Source of the DNA: M3007 sp964589365
GTDB lineage: Bacteria > Bacteroidota > Bacteroidia > Chitinophagales > Saprospiraceae
Assembly: GCA_964589365.1 (NCBI GenBank)
Contig: CAZPTQ010000091.1
Span: 1 to 21,578, forward strand
Length of the DNA: 21,578 nucleotides
Direction of reading: 5' to 3'
Under the pieces are notes generated by a model that was not told the DNA's origin, did not search any database, and saw only the letters and a list, made by a program, of their open reading frames with translations. The translations under genes were made by a program, and so were the position numbers. This document shows positions 8,384-14,906 of this stretch, piece after piece (positions within the stretch are counted from its first letter, which is position 1; each line of letters starts with the position of its first letter).

Positions 8384-9280
8384 CTAAGCGCTTTTCTGCC
8401 GTTCCTTTTCCCGCATTTGCTCGCTGGTCATGGTGCTGCCGTCGTGGCTCCAGCCAGGCGGGCCGAATACATACCAGAACTTGGAACGAAGTGGTTTTTT
8501 GCTAACTAAATCTTTGAAAATGTTGATCCACTCATGGAAAACGATGTTTATAGGATCCTTTTTCTCAAGTGGTTTGGTAAGTCCATAGCGTAGGGGTTGG
8601 TACGCCGATTCAGGCAACTCTGGTTGGAAGGTCCCAAACCATTTGTCCCAAACAATCAGGAACATGCCGAGGTTTTTGTCCAAATAAAGCGGGTTGGAGG
8701 CATGGTGTACACGATGGTGAGAGGGCGTGACAAGGATGTATTCCAGCCAGCCCAGTTTGCGCACATGATCAGTATGCACGAGAATGCCCCAAATCTGGGT
8801 AGCTGCAAAAACGAACAAGATGTCCACAGATTTGAATCCAACCAGGCAGAGCGGTATGAAATAGATGAAACGATACAATGGCTGAAACACAGAAGAGCGG
8901 AATCCCACCGTCAAATTAAACTGTTCAGACGAGTGATGTGTGACATGTACCGCCCAGAAAAAACGGCTAAAATGATCCACCCGGTGCAACCAGTAATATA
9001 AGAAGTCCATGCCAACTACGAGCCAAAACCAATACCAAAAGGGAGTTGTGAATTCATATAGCCGATGCACCCAAAACCATTGGAAAATAACGAGATACAC
9101 GAGTCGGAAAGCCAGGTCTACTCCGCTGTTCAACAACATCAAGTAAAGGTTTGTCAAGGTGTCGCGCACCGTGTACGACTTCGTGTGGCGGTAATGACTC
9201 AACAATATTTCGGCCACTATGACTACCACATAAAGTGGTGTACTGATCAAAATCAAAAGTTGCTCGCGCAGAGATTCCAT
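8384..9280 (-). CDS. Sterol desaturase / fatty acid hydroxylase family membrane protein
   Basis: A 298-residue integral membrane protein with the full set of histidine motifs that bind the di-iron centre: HRVDH (99-103), HVTHH (112-116), HTDH (169-172) and HHRVHH (188-193). Hydrophobic helices surround them (about 8-28, 45-70, 80-98, 130-165). The family hydroxylates or desaturates lipid chains using O2; bacterial members are often closest to alkylglycerol monooxygenase or carotenoid/sterol hydroxylases. The substrate cannot be told from sequence. The C-terminus is hydrophilic and charged. It sits between the permease and a LysE-type gene on the same strand with short gaps. Confidence 0.9.
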   Translation of the reverse strand: MESLREQLLILISTPLYVVVIVAEILLSHYRHTKSYTVRDTLTNLYLMLLNSGVDLAFRLVYLVIFQWFWVHRLYEFTTPFWYWFWLVVGMDFLYYWLHRVDHFSRFFWAVHVTHHSSEQFNLTVGFRSSVFQPLYRFIYFIPLCLVGFKSVDILFVFAATQIWGILVHTDHVRKLGWLEYILVTPSHHRVHHASNPLYLDKNLGMFLIVWDKWFGTFQPELPESAYQPLRYGLTKPLEKKDPINIVFHEWINIFKDLVSKKPLRSKFWYVFGPPGWSHDGSTMTSEQMREKERQKSA

Positions 9281-9287
9281 GCCTTAG

Positions 9288-9314
9288 TTGGTGACTGGTT
9301 TATTGGTGACTGGT
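9288..9314. repeat. Two direct copies of TTGGTGACTGGT
   Basis: Exact 12-bp copies at 9288-9299 and 9303-9314 (period 15) lie in the short gap between the LysE-type gene and the hydroxylase. This is a small spacer repeat with no visible function. Confidence 0.6.
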
Positions 9315-9326
9315 GATTTGTGTAAT

Positions 9327-9965
9327 TCAAAATGCGTTTTGTGCGACTCGGAAAAGTATCCAACTGCTCACACCCATGAGGATAAAGCCTGCAAAGCGCA
9401 CGATCTTTTCAGGAACACCAGGTTTGAGCCTACGTCCGATTTGGTGTGCCAAAAGCACTTTGGCGAGATCGGTGCTGAACAAACCAATCAAGGCCGCAGC
9501 CATAAAAAACCGCAGGTAATATTCGTCGCCATTGGGAGCCTCTGCTCTAGCTGCCGTAGCCACGCCCAGCCAAAAAAGCCAGTTGGAGGGGTTTGTCATA
9601 TTAATAGAAAAACCTTGGAAGAAGGCATAGCGGCGTTTGGCAATGGGTTGGGTTTCATTCATTTGCTTGTCAAAATTCCGCTTGCGTGGCCATGCAGCCG
9701 TAAGACCGAAACCGAACAGCAACAACCCGCAGACCAGTCCAAACCAACTTTGAAACAAATTTTCACTGGTTATTGCAGCCAGCCAGCCAGCGCCCCACCA
9801 ACATGCCAACACCATGAGCAGATCGCTCGTGAATGCCCCTGCTACCAATGCTACCCCCTGCCGTATTCCGTGGGCAAGCGTAGTGCGGATGTTCATAAAA
9901 AAAAGCGGTCCGATGAGTAGACCATAAGCCAGCCCTGAGAGCAGACCCTTTATTATTGGCTCCAT
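9327..9965 (-). CDS. LysE/RhtB family exporter
   Basis: A 212-residue protein of about six membrane helices, the usual LysE-family size. It has the N-terminal GLLIGPLFFMNIRTTLAHG, matching the family GP-x(n)-G signature, and the mid-protein MTNPSNWLFW, matching the conserved NPx(6)W-type segment. Members export amino acids or related small molecules, often as antiporters. The substrate is unknown. It is divergent from the gene at 10104; the plus-strand frame of 210 codons on the opposite strand is a shadow. Confidence 0.88.
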   Translation of the reverse strand: MEPIIKGLLSGLAYGLLIGPLFFMNIRTTLAHGIRQGVALVAGAFTSDLLMVLACWWGAGWLAAITSENLFQSWFGLVCGLLLFGFGLTAAWPRKRNFDKQMNETQPIAKRRYAFFQGFSINMTNPSNWLFWLGVATAARAEAPNGDEYYLRFFMAAALIGLFSTDLAKVLLAHQIGRRLKPGVPEKIVRFAGFILMGVSSWILFRVAQNAF

Positions 9966-9988
9966 ATACAGCGTCGTTACTACTTTCG
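9956..9988 (+). promoter_or_regulatory. Candidate Bacteroidota-type promoter for the 10104 gene
   Basis: TTGG (9956-9959) and TACTTTCG (9981-9988), 21 bases apart, resemble the Bacteroidota -33 TTTG and -7 TAnnTTTG elements, the latter with one mismatch. They lie about 115 bases upstream of the 10104 start and overlap the divergent LysE-type start. This is a pattern match only. Confidence 0.3.
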
Positions 9989-10103
9989 CAGCGCAAAACT
10001 AATAGGTTCGAGGGTTTCAGGTATGGATCAAGCTATCAAAATCCTCTATTCAGAACACTTCAAAACCATTTCTCTCTGTTCACCAAACCATATTTCTTTT
10101 CAA

Positions 10104-10892
10104 ATGAAAAAGCTGCTTTTTTCTGTTCTCGCGTACGCTACGTTCTTCATCTGCCTGGGATGCCCCAAACCGGTTCCCTTACCCGTCGTCAAATTCAGCA
10201 TAGACCGCCCTTTTTCATTACAGGTTGGCCAAACCGGCGAATCTAAAGAGGTTCAAGGCTTTACGATCAAGTTCGAAAAAGTTTCAGCCGACAGCCGATG
10301 TCCACAGGGTGTTGAATGCATCACAGCAGGTAAAGCCGACGTGGTACTTACCCTGACAAAAGCAGGTGAATCTCAAACGCTTACCCTGCCTTTCACATTG
10401 ACCAACGGCACGAGCAATGTTACAGATTTCAAAGGCCATACTGTGCGTGTACTGGGCGTTTCACCCATTAAATACAAGGACAAAGAGATCAAACCTGATG
10501 AGTACAACATTATGTTGTCTGTCACCCTCACACCACTACCTGCTCCTACGGCAAAGCTAGGCGAAGCTTTCACGCTTGGGGTAGGGGAGCGCATTGGCAT
10601 AGAAGGCGATCTCGCCAGCACCATCCGTTTCGATTCGGTAGTCGGCGACAGCCGTTGCCCTGAAGGCGTTCAGTGTATCTGGGCAGGCCGTGCGGATTGC
10701 GTATTCTCTTTGACCACTGGAGATCAAATACAACAAGTCACACTCGCTACGGGAGACCTAGGCAAAGGCGGCACAGGCGAAACCAAATTTGGCGAATACA
10801 TATTGAAAATAAATGCCATAGCACCACCCAAAAAACAAGGCCCCCCGATTCCGCAAAAGGATTACAAGGCTACTTTGATGTTGATGAAATGA
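10104..10892 (+). CDS. Secreted protein with two DSRCPxGVxC modules
   Basis: A 262-residue protein with an N-terminal signal (MKKLLFSVLAYATFFICLGC). Cys20 may be lipidated, although CLGC is not a canonical lipobox. Two modules of about 115 residues follow, at about 30-145 and 150-262. Each opens with a beta-rich lead, has DSRCPxGVxC (63-72; 182-191) followed by AGxAD, and ends in a strand pair with a K(D/K)Y-type motif. Each module has a Cys pair six residues apart; the second has an extra Cys199. The DSRCPxxVxCxWAG signature occurs in small uncharacterised bacterial secreted proteins; here it is duplicated. Start 10104 is chosen for the signal peptide over 10023. Function is unknown; paired cysteines suggest disulfides or metal binding. 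Confidence 0.85.
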   Translation: MKKLLFSVLAYATFFICLGCPKPVPLPVVKFSIDRPFSLQVGQTGESKEVQGFTIKFEKVSADSRCPQGVECITAGKADVVLTLTKAGESQTLTLPFTLTNGTSNVTDFKGHTVRVLGVSPIKYKDKEIKPDEYNIMLSVTLTPLPAPTAKLGEAFTLGVGERIGIEGDLASTIRFDSVVGDSRCPEGVQCIWAGRADCVFSLTTGDQIQQVTLATGDLGKGGTGETKFGEYILKINAIAPPKKQGPPIPQKDYKATLMLMK

Positions 10893-10910
10893 GTTGGAAA
10901 TTACAAGTGG

Positions 10911-10955
10911 CAAGTAACAAGTGGCAAGTCAACTTGTTACTTGATACTTGTTTTT
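10911..10955 (+). terminator. Hairpin with T tract after the DSRCP-module gene
   Basis: CAAGTAACAAGT (10911-10922) pairs perfectly with ACTTGTTACTTG (10932-10943) around a nine-base loop. It is followed within a few bases by a T-rich run (TTGTTTTT). It lies 18 bases past the stop. The sequence is also a CAAGTGG/CAAGTAA spacer repeat, so it could be repeat and terminator at once. Confidence 0.45.
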
Positions 10956-10975
10956 CTGATAATACCCTACCTTGG
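10948..10975 (+). promoter_or_regulatory. Candidate promoter of the cold-shock gene
   Basis: TTG (10948-10950) and TACCTTGG (10968-10975) resemble the Bacteroidota -33/-7 pair with one mismatch in the -7 box. The spacing of 17 is slightly short. A start just downstream would leave a leader of about 40 bases ending in a T-rich stretch before the ATG. Confidence 0.25.
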
Positions 10976-11020
10976 GCGCTAGGAACAGTTTCCTTCTTTC
11001 AAACTTTAAATTTTTTTCTT

Positions 11021-11212
11021 ATGAGCACAGGTACGGTGAAATTCTTCAATGAGGCCAAAGGCTTTGGATTTATTGTAGACAATGCCTCTAACGAAGAAAT
11101 TTTTGTTCATGTCTCCGGACTCATTGACAATATCCGTGAAGGCGATCAGGTCACTTTTAGCACAGAGCGCGGCAAAAAAGGCATGAACGCGGTGGAAGTC
11201 AAGATAGCTTGA
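11021..11212 (+). CDS. Cold-shock domain protein (CspA family)
   Basis: A complete 63-residue single cold-shock domain. It has the opening GTVKFFNEAKGFGFI with RNP1 (KGFGFI, residues 13-18) and RNP2-type IFVHVS (27-32), the aromatic and basic residues that bind single-stranded RNA or DNA. The end KKGMNAVEVKI fits the last strand. Family length is 63-70. The frame is open upstream to 10673 but that part overlaps the preceding gene; the ATG at 11021 begins the domain exactly. The leader is T-rich (tttttttctt directly before ATG) with no Shine-Dalgarno sequence. The role is probably RNA chaperone; cold induction is not shown by sequence. Confidence 0.95.
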   Translation: MSTGTVKFFNEAKGFGFIVDNASNEEIFVHVSGLIDNIREGDQVTFSTERGKKGMNAVEVKIA

Positions 11213-11249
11213 TAGTCTACACTATTGGCAGTTGAGCATATTTGGGCTT

Positions 11250-11653
11250 TCACTCCTCGCTTTTAATCCGATATACCTTGTTTCCCAACCTTTTCTTGGC
11301 AAACTCGAAATACTAGGGCACCACTTCAAACCCCAGATACGCACGCCCATCAAGCTGGCTCACCACGGCCGTTTGTCCTGAGCCAAGAAAGGGGTCGAGG
11401 ACCAGATCGCCGGGTTGACTGCTGTAGGCCAGAATTTTGCGAATGAGTTCGGCGGGAAGTTTGATGGGCGTTTTTACGTCGCCCGTCCAGTATTCGCGTG
11501 GTATAACCCATACATCTTCTTTGTCTTTATAATGGGCGCTGCCACCCTCTGGATGGAGTGCATCTTTCTTGTGGCGGGCAAGTGCCGGGCCATGCCTGCG
11601 ATGCAGTCTTCGTTGAAAATGATATTAGTGGGTGTTGCTTGGAAATTGGACAT
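11250..11653 (-). pseudogene. Remnant of an N4/N6 DNA methyltransferase
   Basis: The minus strand from ATG 11651-11653 begins MSNFQATPTNIIFNEDCIAG, a typical methyltransferase N-terminus, but soon loses homology. From about 11579, in another frame, a typical C-terminus follows: ARHKKDALHPEGGSAHYKDK, DVWVIPREYWTGDVKTP, then the S-adenosylmethionine motif LDPFLGSGQTAVV. An amber stop (11313-11315) replaces an expected Glu codon (VVP-stop-YFEFAKKRLG), with the same frame continuing to TGA at 11250. The catalytic DPP(Y/F) motif and roughly the middle of the gene are missing. An intact homologue would have about 250-330 residues. So there are three lesions: internal deletion, frame change and nonsense codon. 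No restriction gene is nearby. Confidence 0.88.
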
Positions 11654-11697
11654 TTTATGTTTGACACCTGTCTACCGGCAGGCAGGTTGGACATTTT
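11646..11697. repeat. Palindromic element between 11-bp direct repeats
   Basis: TTGGACATTTT occurs at 11646-11656 and 11687-11697. Between them lie 30 bases that include a GC-rich palindrome at 11667-11686 (arms CCTGTCT and GGCAGG, with one wobble and one mismatch). The direct repeats look like a target-site duplication. One copy holds the start codon of the methyltransferase remnant; the other overlaps the scfR stop codon. Confidence 0.7.
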
Positions 11698-13181
11698 CAA
11701 GTTGTTAGCCCCCGCAATATTTCTTCCATCTTTTTACGCTCCTCCCGTCGAATTACAACCAAAGGCGCTGCGGCGCGTTCGGCACAATCTTCCAGTGTGC
11801 AGCGTTGGCAGGTCACGTTCACCATTCTTTGGGGAATAGCGGGATCGTCCCAGAATCGAATCCGCTGTTTGGTATGGTCGTCAAGCAATACACCTAAGGT
11901 CACGCTCACATTGCGTCCAGGTGTCGGGTGGCCGGGCTTGGCGATGGCGATACAAAGGTATTCTTCGCCTGAAGCGACAAACACTTCACGTTGGATGCCA
12001 ACTACTTTCAGGCTTGGGTTTTCGGATTTGGACTGTTGTGTTTTCAGATTTCGGAGCAGTGAAACAGACAACCAGCGACGGCAATAATGTTCGCCAAGCC
12101 CAGTGGCATGAGGCTGGTGGCGACGGTTGAGATGAAGCTCCTTGTCCATCTCGAAAGTGTCTCGTTCGAGATCATGTACCACGCGTTGGAAAAAAACTTT
12201 GTCGAGGCCAAAATCCTTTGTCAGCACATTGAAACGCTGGAACAGTACTTCCGGACTGGCTTGGTATTTTGTCATAAAGCCGATCAGTCTGTCTGCATCC
12301 CATTTTTCATTGGAAAAGAACTGCGCGATGTCGTGTACAAAAGACTCGCGATTCACCAAAATCGCTACGGCGAAATAGGCAGCTTTGTAGTTGTTCAATA
12401 CTTCTTCAAAAGAGTTGACCCGTAAAAAATTGGAAGCCCAGGGGCGTTCTTTCAAGCCCAATTCGTTGAATCCCAATTCCTTGGCCAATTGGTAGGTCCG
12501 TTGATGTTCGTTGAGTTGGCCGTTCAAGAGAAGGCGTCGCGTGTGCGGGTTGAATACTGATCGCAACCAGAGCAGCGGTTCGTAAGTATCAAGTCCATTC
12601 GGTATAACAGTACAATTATGCGTTTTTTCCAGAATATCCGTGAGCATTGAGAGCGAAACCCCGCCGTTTTTGGGAAGTTGGTGCGCTTGTACAAAATCAT
12701 TTGCCGCAAGTTCGATTTCCTCGAAATAATTGTTGCGCAATTCCTGATAGGCCCGCAAAGCAGCAAAGTAAAAATGCTCTTCACGCAGGGCGTAAACTCG
12801 TGCGATCTCGAGCAGGGCAGAGATGAAAGCATTGACTTTGGCTGGATCGCTGGCGATGATCTCCACCAGTGGCTGCATTCCGATGCCGAAAAGGTCAAGC
12901 GGTAGCTCGTTCAGAAATTTGCTGTGTAGTAGTTCGCCGAGCGGAGCAAATTCCTTGGTTAGTTCATTTGAAATTAGGAAATCGTAGGGAATCTCAAGCA
13001 CCTCGGCCAAGCGCTTTCGATACTCTATTTGCGGGTATTTTTTCCCTTTTTCAATCTCGTTCAGGTATGAAATCGAAATACCTGTACGTAGACTCAGTTC
13101 CTCAAAATTCCAGTTGCGTTCTTGACGGAACTGTTTGATTTTCAGCCCAAAAATGATTCGTTGTTGTTGCGTTGCGGCCAT
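11697..13181 (-). CDS. ScfR/RamB-type transcriptional regulator (XRE HTH plus IrrE-like domain)
   Basis: The 494-residue protein has an N-terminal XRE helix-turn-helix (8-70; LSLRTGISISYLNEIEKGKK is the recognition region), a long helical middle, an IrrE/ImmA-like domain (about 175-320) and a C-terminal domain with Cys367, Cys458, Cys461 and Cys466 (CQRCTLEDC), as in the DUF2083 region of short-chain fatty acyl regulators. The IrrE-like part lacks a zinc protease motif: the expected HELxH region reads YQLAKELGFNEL, so it is probably a ligand or structural domain. Relatives (ScfR, RamB) control acetate, propionate and glyoxylate-cycle genes; none of those is adjacent. The cysteines may bind a metal. 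No obvious operator was recognised. Confidence 0.85.
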   Translation of the reverse strand: MAATQQQRIIFGLKIKQFRQERNWNFEELSLRTGISISYLNEIEKGKKYPQIEYRKRLAEVLEIPYDFLISNELTKEFAPLGELLHSKFLNELPLDLFGIGMQPLVEIIASDPAKVNAFISALLEIARVYALREEHFYFAALRAYQELRNNYFEEIELAANDFVQAHQLPKNGGVSLSMLTDILEKTHNCTVIPNGLDTYEPLLWLRSVFNPHTRRLLLNGQLNEHQRTYQLAKELGFNELGLKERPWASNFLRVNSFEEVLNNYKAAYFAVAILVNRESFVHDIAQFFSNEKWDADRLIGFMTKYQASPEVLFQRFNVLTKDFGLDKVFFQRVVHDLERDTFEMDKELHLNRRHQPHATGLGEHYCRRWLSVSLLRNLKTQQSKSENPSLKVVGIQREVFVASGEEYLCIAIAKPGHPTPGRNVSVTLGVLLDDHTKQRIRFWDDPAIPQRMVNVTCQRCTLEDCAERAAAPLVVIRREERKKMEEILRGLTT

Positions 13182-13268
13182 TATGAGGGCGAAGATAGCG
13201 TGGTGGTTGGGGAATTGTTGATTGGGTGATTTGGTTATTTGTTTGCCAGGGCTTGGCTTTTGTTTTGG

Positions 13269-13997
13269 CTACGCCCTACTATTCCCCCATTTCCTTAACT
13301 GGTTCAATAAGGCAGCAAAATCCTTTGGCAATTTAGTGCTGAATTCCATGATTTCTCCCGTTGCCGGATGTTGTATGCGTAAACGCGCCGCATGCAGTGA
13401 CGTGCGTTCCATAATCGGACGCTCCTCCTCCGTGAATTTGCCCGATTTGTACTTTTTGCCTTTTATTTCAGACAAAAAAAACTGCGCGCGACGACCGTAC
13501 AAAGCATCAATGGCCAAAGGGTAACCAATGCTCTGGAAATGCACCCGAATCTGATGCGTGCGACCTGTTTTGATTTGTGCTTCTACGAGTGTGAACCGCT
13601 GGAATCGCTCAATGCTGCGGTAAAAAGTCAGCGAAGCTTTGCCCGAATTTGTCACAGCCATCTTGCCGGGAATATGGTAGTGCTCGCCGATTGGTTTGTC
13701 AATCTTACCCTCTTCATGGTGCAATACACCGTCTAAAAGGGCGAGGTAAAACTTGTCGGCAGTGTGGTGTTCCATCTGCAAAGAAAGATGGCGGTGCGCA
13801 GCTTCATTGCGGGCAAAACAAAGGATACCACTCGTTTCACGGTCGAGGCGGTGTACGATAAACACCTTGCCATACTTGATTTGCAATGCAGCCACCAGAC
13901 TTTCTTGGTTGCCAAAACGGTCGGGAATGGTGAGCAGCCCTGCGGGTTTTGCCACGACAAGGATGTGTTCATCTTTGTAAATCAGTTCGTAGTTCAT
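13269..13997 (-). CDS. RluA-family RNA pseudouridine synthase
   Basis: A 242-residue protein with the catalytic motif HRLDRETSG (residues 49-57; Asp52 attacks the uridine), the upstream KPAG motif (17-20), and the RNA-binding KTGRTHQIRVHFQSIGYPLAIDALYG. It isomerises uridine in rRNA or tRNA. There is no N-terminal S4 domain, so it resembles the short RluA/RluC-like enzymes; the target site cannot be told. Start 13997 is preferred to 14033 because the extra 12 codons come from the adjacent palindrome. It lies just downstream of the glycosyltransferase on the same strand. Confidence 0.93.
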   Translation of the reverse strand: MNYELIYKDEHILVVAKPAGLLTIPDRFGNQESLVAALQIKYGKVFIVHRLDRETSGILCFARNEAAHRHLSLQMEHHTADKFYLALLDGVLHHEEGKIDKPIGEHYHIPGKMAVTNSGKASLTFYRSIERFQRFTLVEAQIKTGRTHQIRVHFQSIGYPLAIDALYGRRAQFFLSEIKGKKYKSGKFTEEERPIMERTSLHAARLRIQHPATGEIMEFSTKLPKDFAALLNQLRKWGNSRA

Positions 13998-14000
13998 ACT

Positions 14001-14057
14001 TGTAGCCCGGAACTCCGTTCCGGTATTTGGCATCCCGGAACGGAGTTCCGGGCTACA
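14001..14057. repeat. Long palindrome with 23-bp perfect arms
   Basis: Arms 14001-14023 and 14035-14057 are perfectly complementary, with an 11-base loop. Each arm is itself nearly palindromic (CCGGAAC, three bases, GTTCCGG). It contains the stop codon of the glycosyltransferase (14053-14055) and ends three bases from the pseudouridine synthase start. There is no T run, so it is more like a REP-type dispersed repeat than a classical terminator, though it could attenuate read-through. Confidence 0.85.
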
Positions 14058-14751
14058 ATTTCGAAAACATCTTTACACGCCGCAGGTAATGCGCCAAAAT
14101 GATGCTTCCAGGATAAATTCCTTGCTTGTTTTCAGGTGCAACTTTTTGTTTTTCAATGATTTGCGACACAGCCTGGCGTTTGCGGAGCGTTTTCCTAAAG
14201 TTGTTGTAGAAAGAAAAATGCGCCCGAAAAATAGACCAAATAGCGCGGTACTGGCCTTTGACCGCATACCTGGCACCTGCCAGGCCATCGAGCAAAACAC
14301 GGGCAGGAATCAGCCAAAGAAGTTTTCCCCAGGGTTCGTTTTTCAGGAGCGAGAATAGGCTGTTTCGGAAATTGAGAAACACTTTGCGCGGGTTTTCATA
14401 TTCAAGTGTTCCGCCGCCCAAGTGCCAAACAACTGACTGAGGAATGCACCATACACCATAACCTGCCCGTTTCAATCGCCAGCAAAGATCAATTTCCTCA
14501 TTGTGGGCAAAATAGTCGCCGTCGAAGCCTCCAAAAGCATGGTACAAGTCAGCGCGAATAAAGAATGCTGCACCCGCTGCCCAGAAGCATTCCTGAGGCT
14601 CGTCGTACTGTCCGTGGTCTACTTCGCGTTGACTGAAAATCCGTCCCCGACAAAAGGGGTAACCGAGGCGATCAATCCAGCCGCCCGCCGCGCCAGCATA
14701 CTCAAATTTTTTACCCGCCGTAGCTTTAGCGAAGGCGGGGTGACGGGTGGA
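14053..14751 (-). CDS. Glycosyltransferase family 2, C-terminal part (split by assembly gap)
   Basis: From the gap edge this frame encodes 232 residues: repeat-derived STRHPAFAKATAGKKFEY, then typical GT2 sequence (AGAAGGWIDRLGYPFCRGR, FWAAGAAFFIRADLYHAFGG, FDGDYFAHNEEIDLCWRLKR, the last holding the usual acidic acceptor-site region). A C-terminal amphipathic stretch follows. It continues the frame of 14852-16319 exactly when 155 bases (the gap plus one 55-bp copy) are removed; without that the ends are out of register. The family transfers sugars from nucleotide donors, often in cell-surface polysaccharide synthesis. The stop lies inside the palindrome at 14001-14057. Confidence 0.85.
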   Translation of the reverse strand, partial: STRHPAFAKATAGKKFEYAGAAGGWIDRLGYPFCRGRIFSQREVDHGQYDEPQECFWAAGAAFFIRADLYHAFGGFDGDYFAHNEEIDLCWRLKRAGYGVWCIPQSVVWHLGGGTLEYENPRKVFLNFRNSLFSLLKNEPWGKLLWLIPARVLLDGLAGARYAVKGQYRAIWSIFRAHFSFYNNFRKTLRKRQAVSQIIEKQKVAPENKQGIYPGSIILAHYLRRVKMFSKL

Positions 14752-14906
14752 NNNNNNNNNNNNNNNNNNNNNNNNNNNNNNNNNNNNNNNNNNNNNNNNN
14801 NNNNNNNNNNNNNNNNNNNNNNNNNNNNNNNNNNNNNNNNNNNNNNNNNNNCATACTCAAATTTTTTACCCGCCGTAGCTTTAGCGAAGGCGGGGTGACG
14901 GGTGGA
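14697..14906. repeat. Identical 55-bp copies flanking the N gap
   Basis: 14697-14751 and 14852-14906 are identical. Each contains an imperfect palindrome (14714-14739 and 14869-14894, arms CCCGCC/GGCGGG). One copy ends and the other begins directly at the 100 N, the pattern left when two contigs share an unmerged overlap. The palindrome is probably a dispersed repeat that stopped the assembler. Confidence 0.9.
14752..14851. other. Assembly gap of 100 N
   Basis: Exactly 100 undetermined bases, the conventional length for a gap of unknown size. It lies inside the glycosyltransferase reading frame. Confidence 0.99.

Noticed and set aside
9288..9920. 210-codon open frame on the plus strand opposite the LysE-type gene
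   Set aside because: It overlaps almost the whole exporter in antisense; its protein is low in hydrophobic order and rich in H, Q and K, as expected for a shadow frame.
10001..10020. Possible tRNA T-arm (aggttcgagg)
   Set aside because: No acceptor stem, anticodon arm or CCA context is found around it. No tRNA or rRNA is recognised anywhere in the window.
11313..11315. Amber codon in the methyltransferase read through or recoded (pyrrolysine or suppressor)
   Set aside because: The gene also has a frame change and an internal deletion, and neighbouring genes use TAG as a normal stop (for example 6893-6895); decay is the simpler explanation.
13998..14033. N-terminal extension of the pseudouridine synthase
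   Set aside because: The 12 extra codons are encoded by the palindromic repeat and do not resemble the family.
14619..14696. C-terminal tail LARRAAGLIASVTPFVGDGF of the long frame ending at 14619
   Set aside because: It is out of frame with the true GT2 sequence and arises only because the N run and duplicated flank shift the register.
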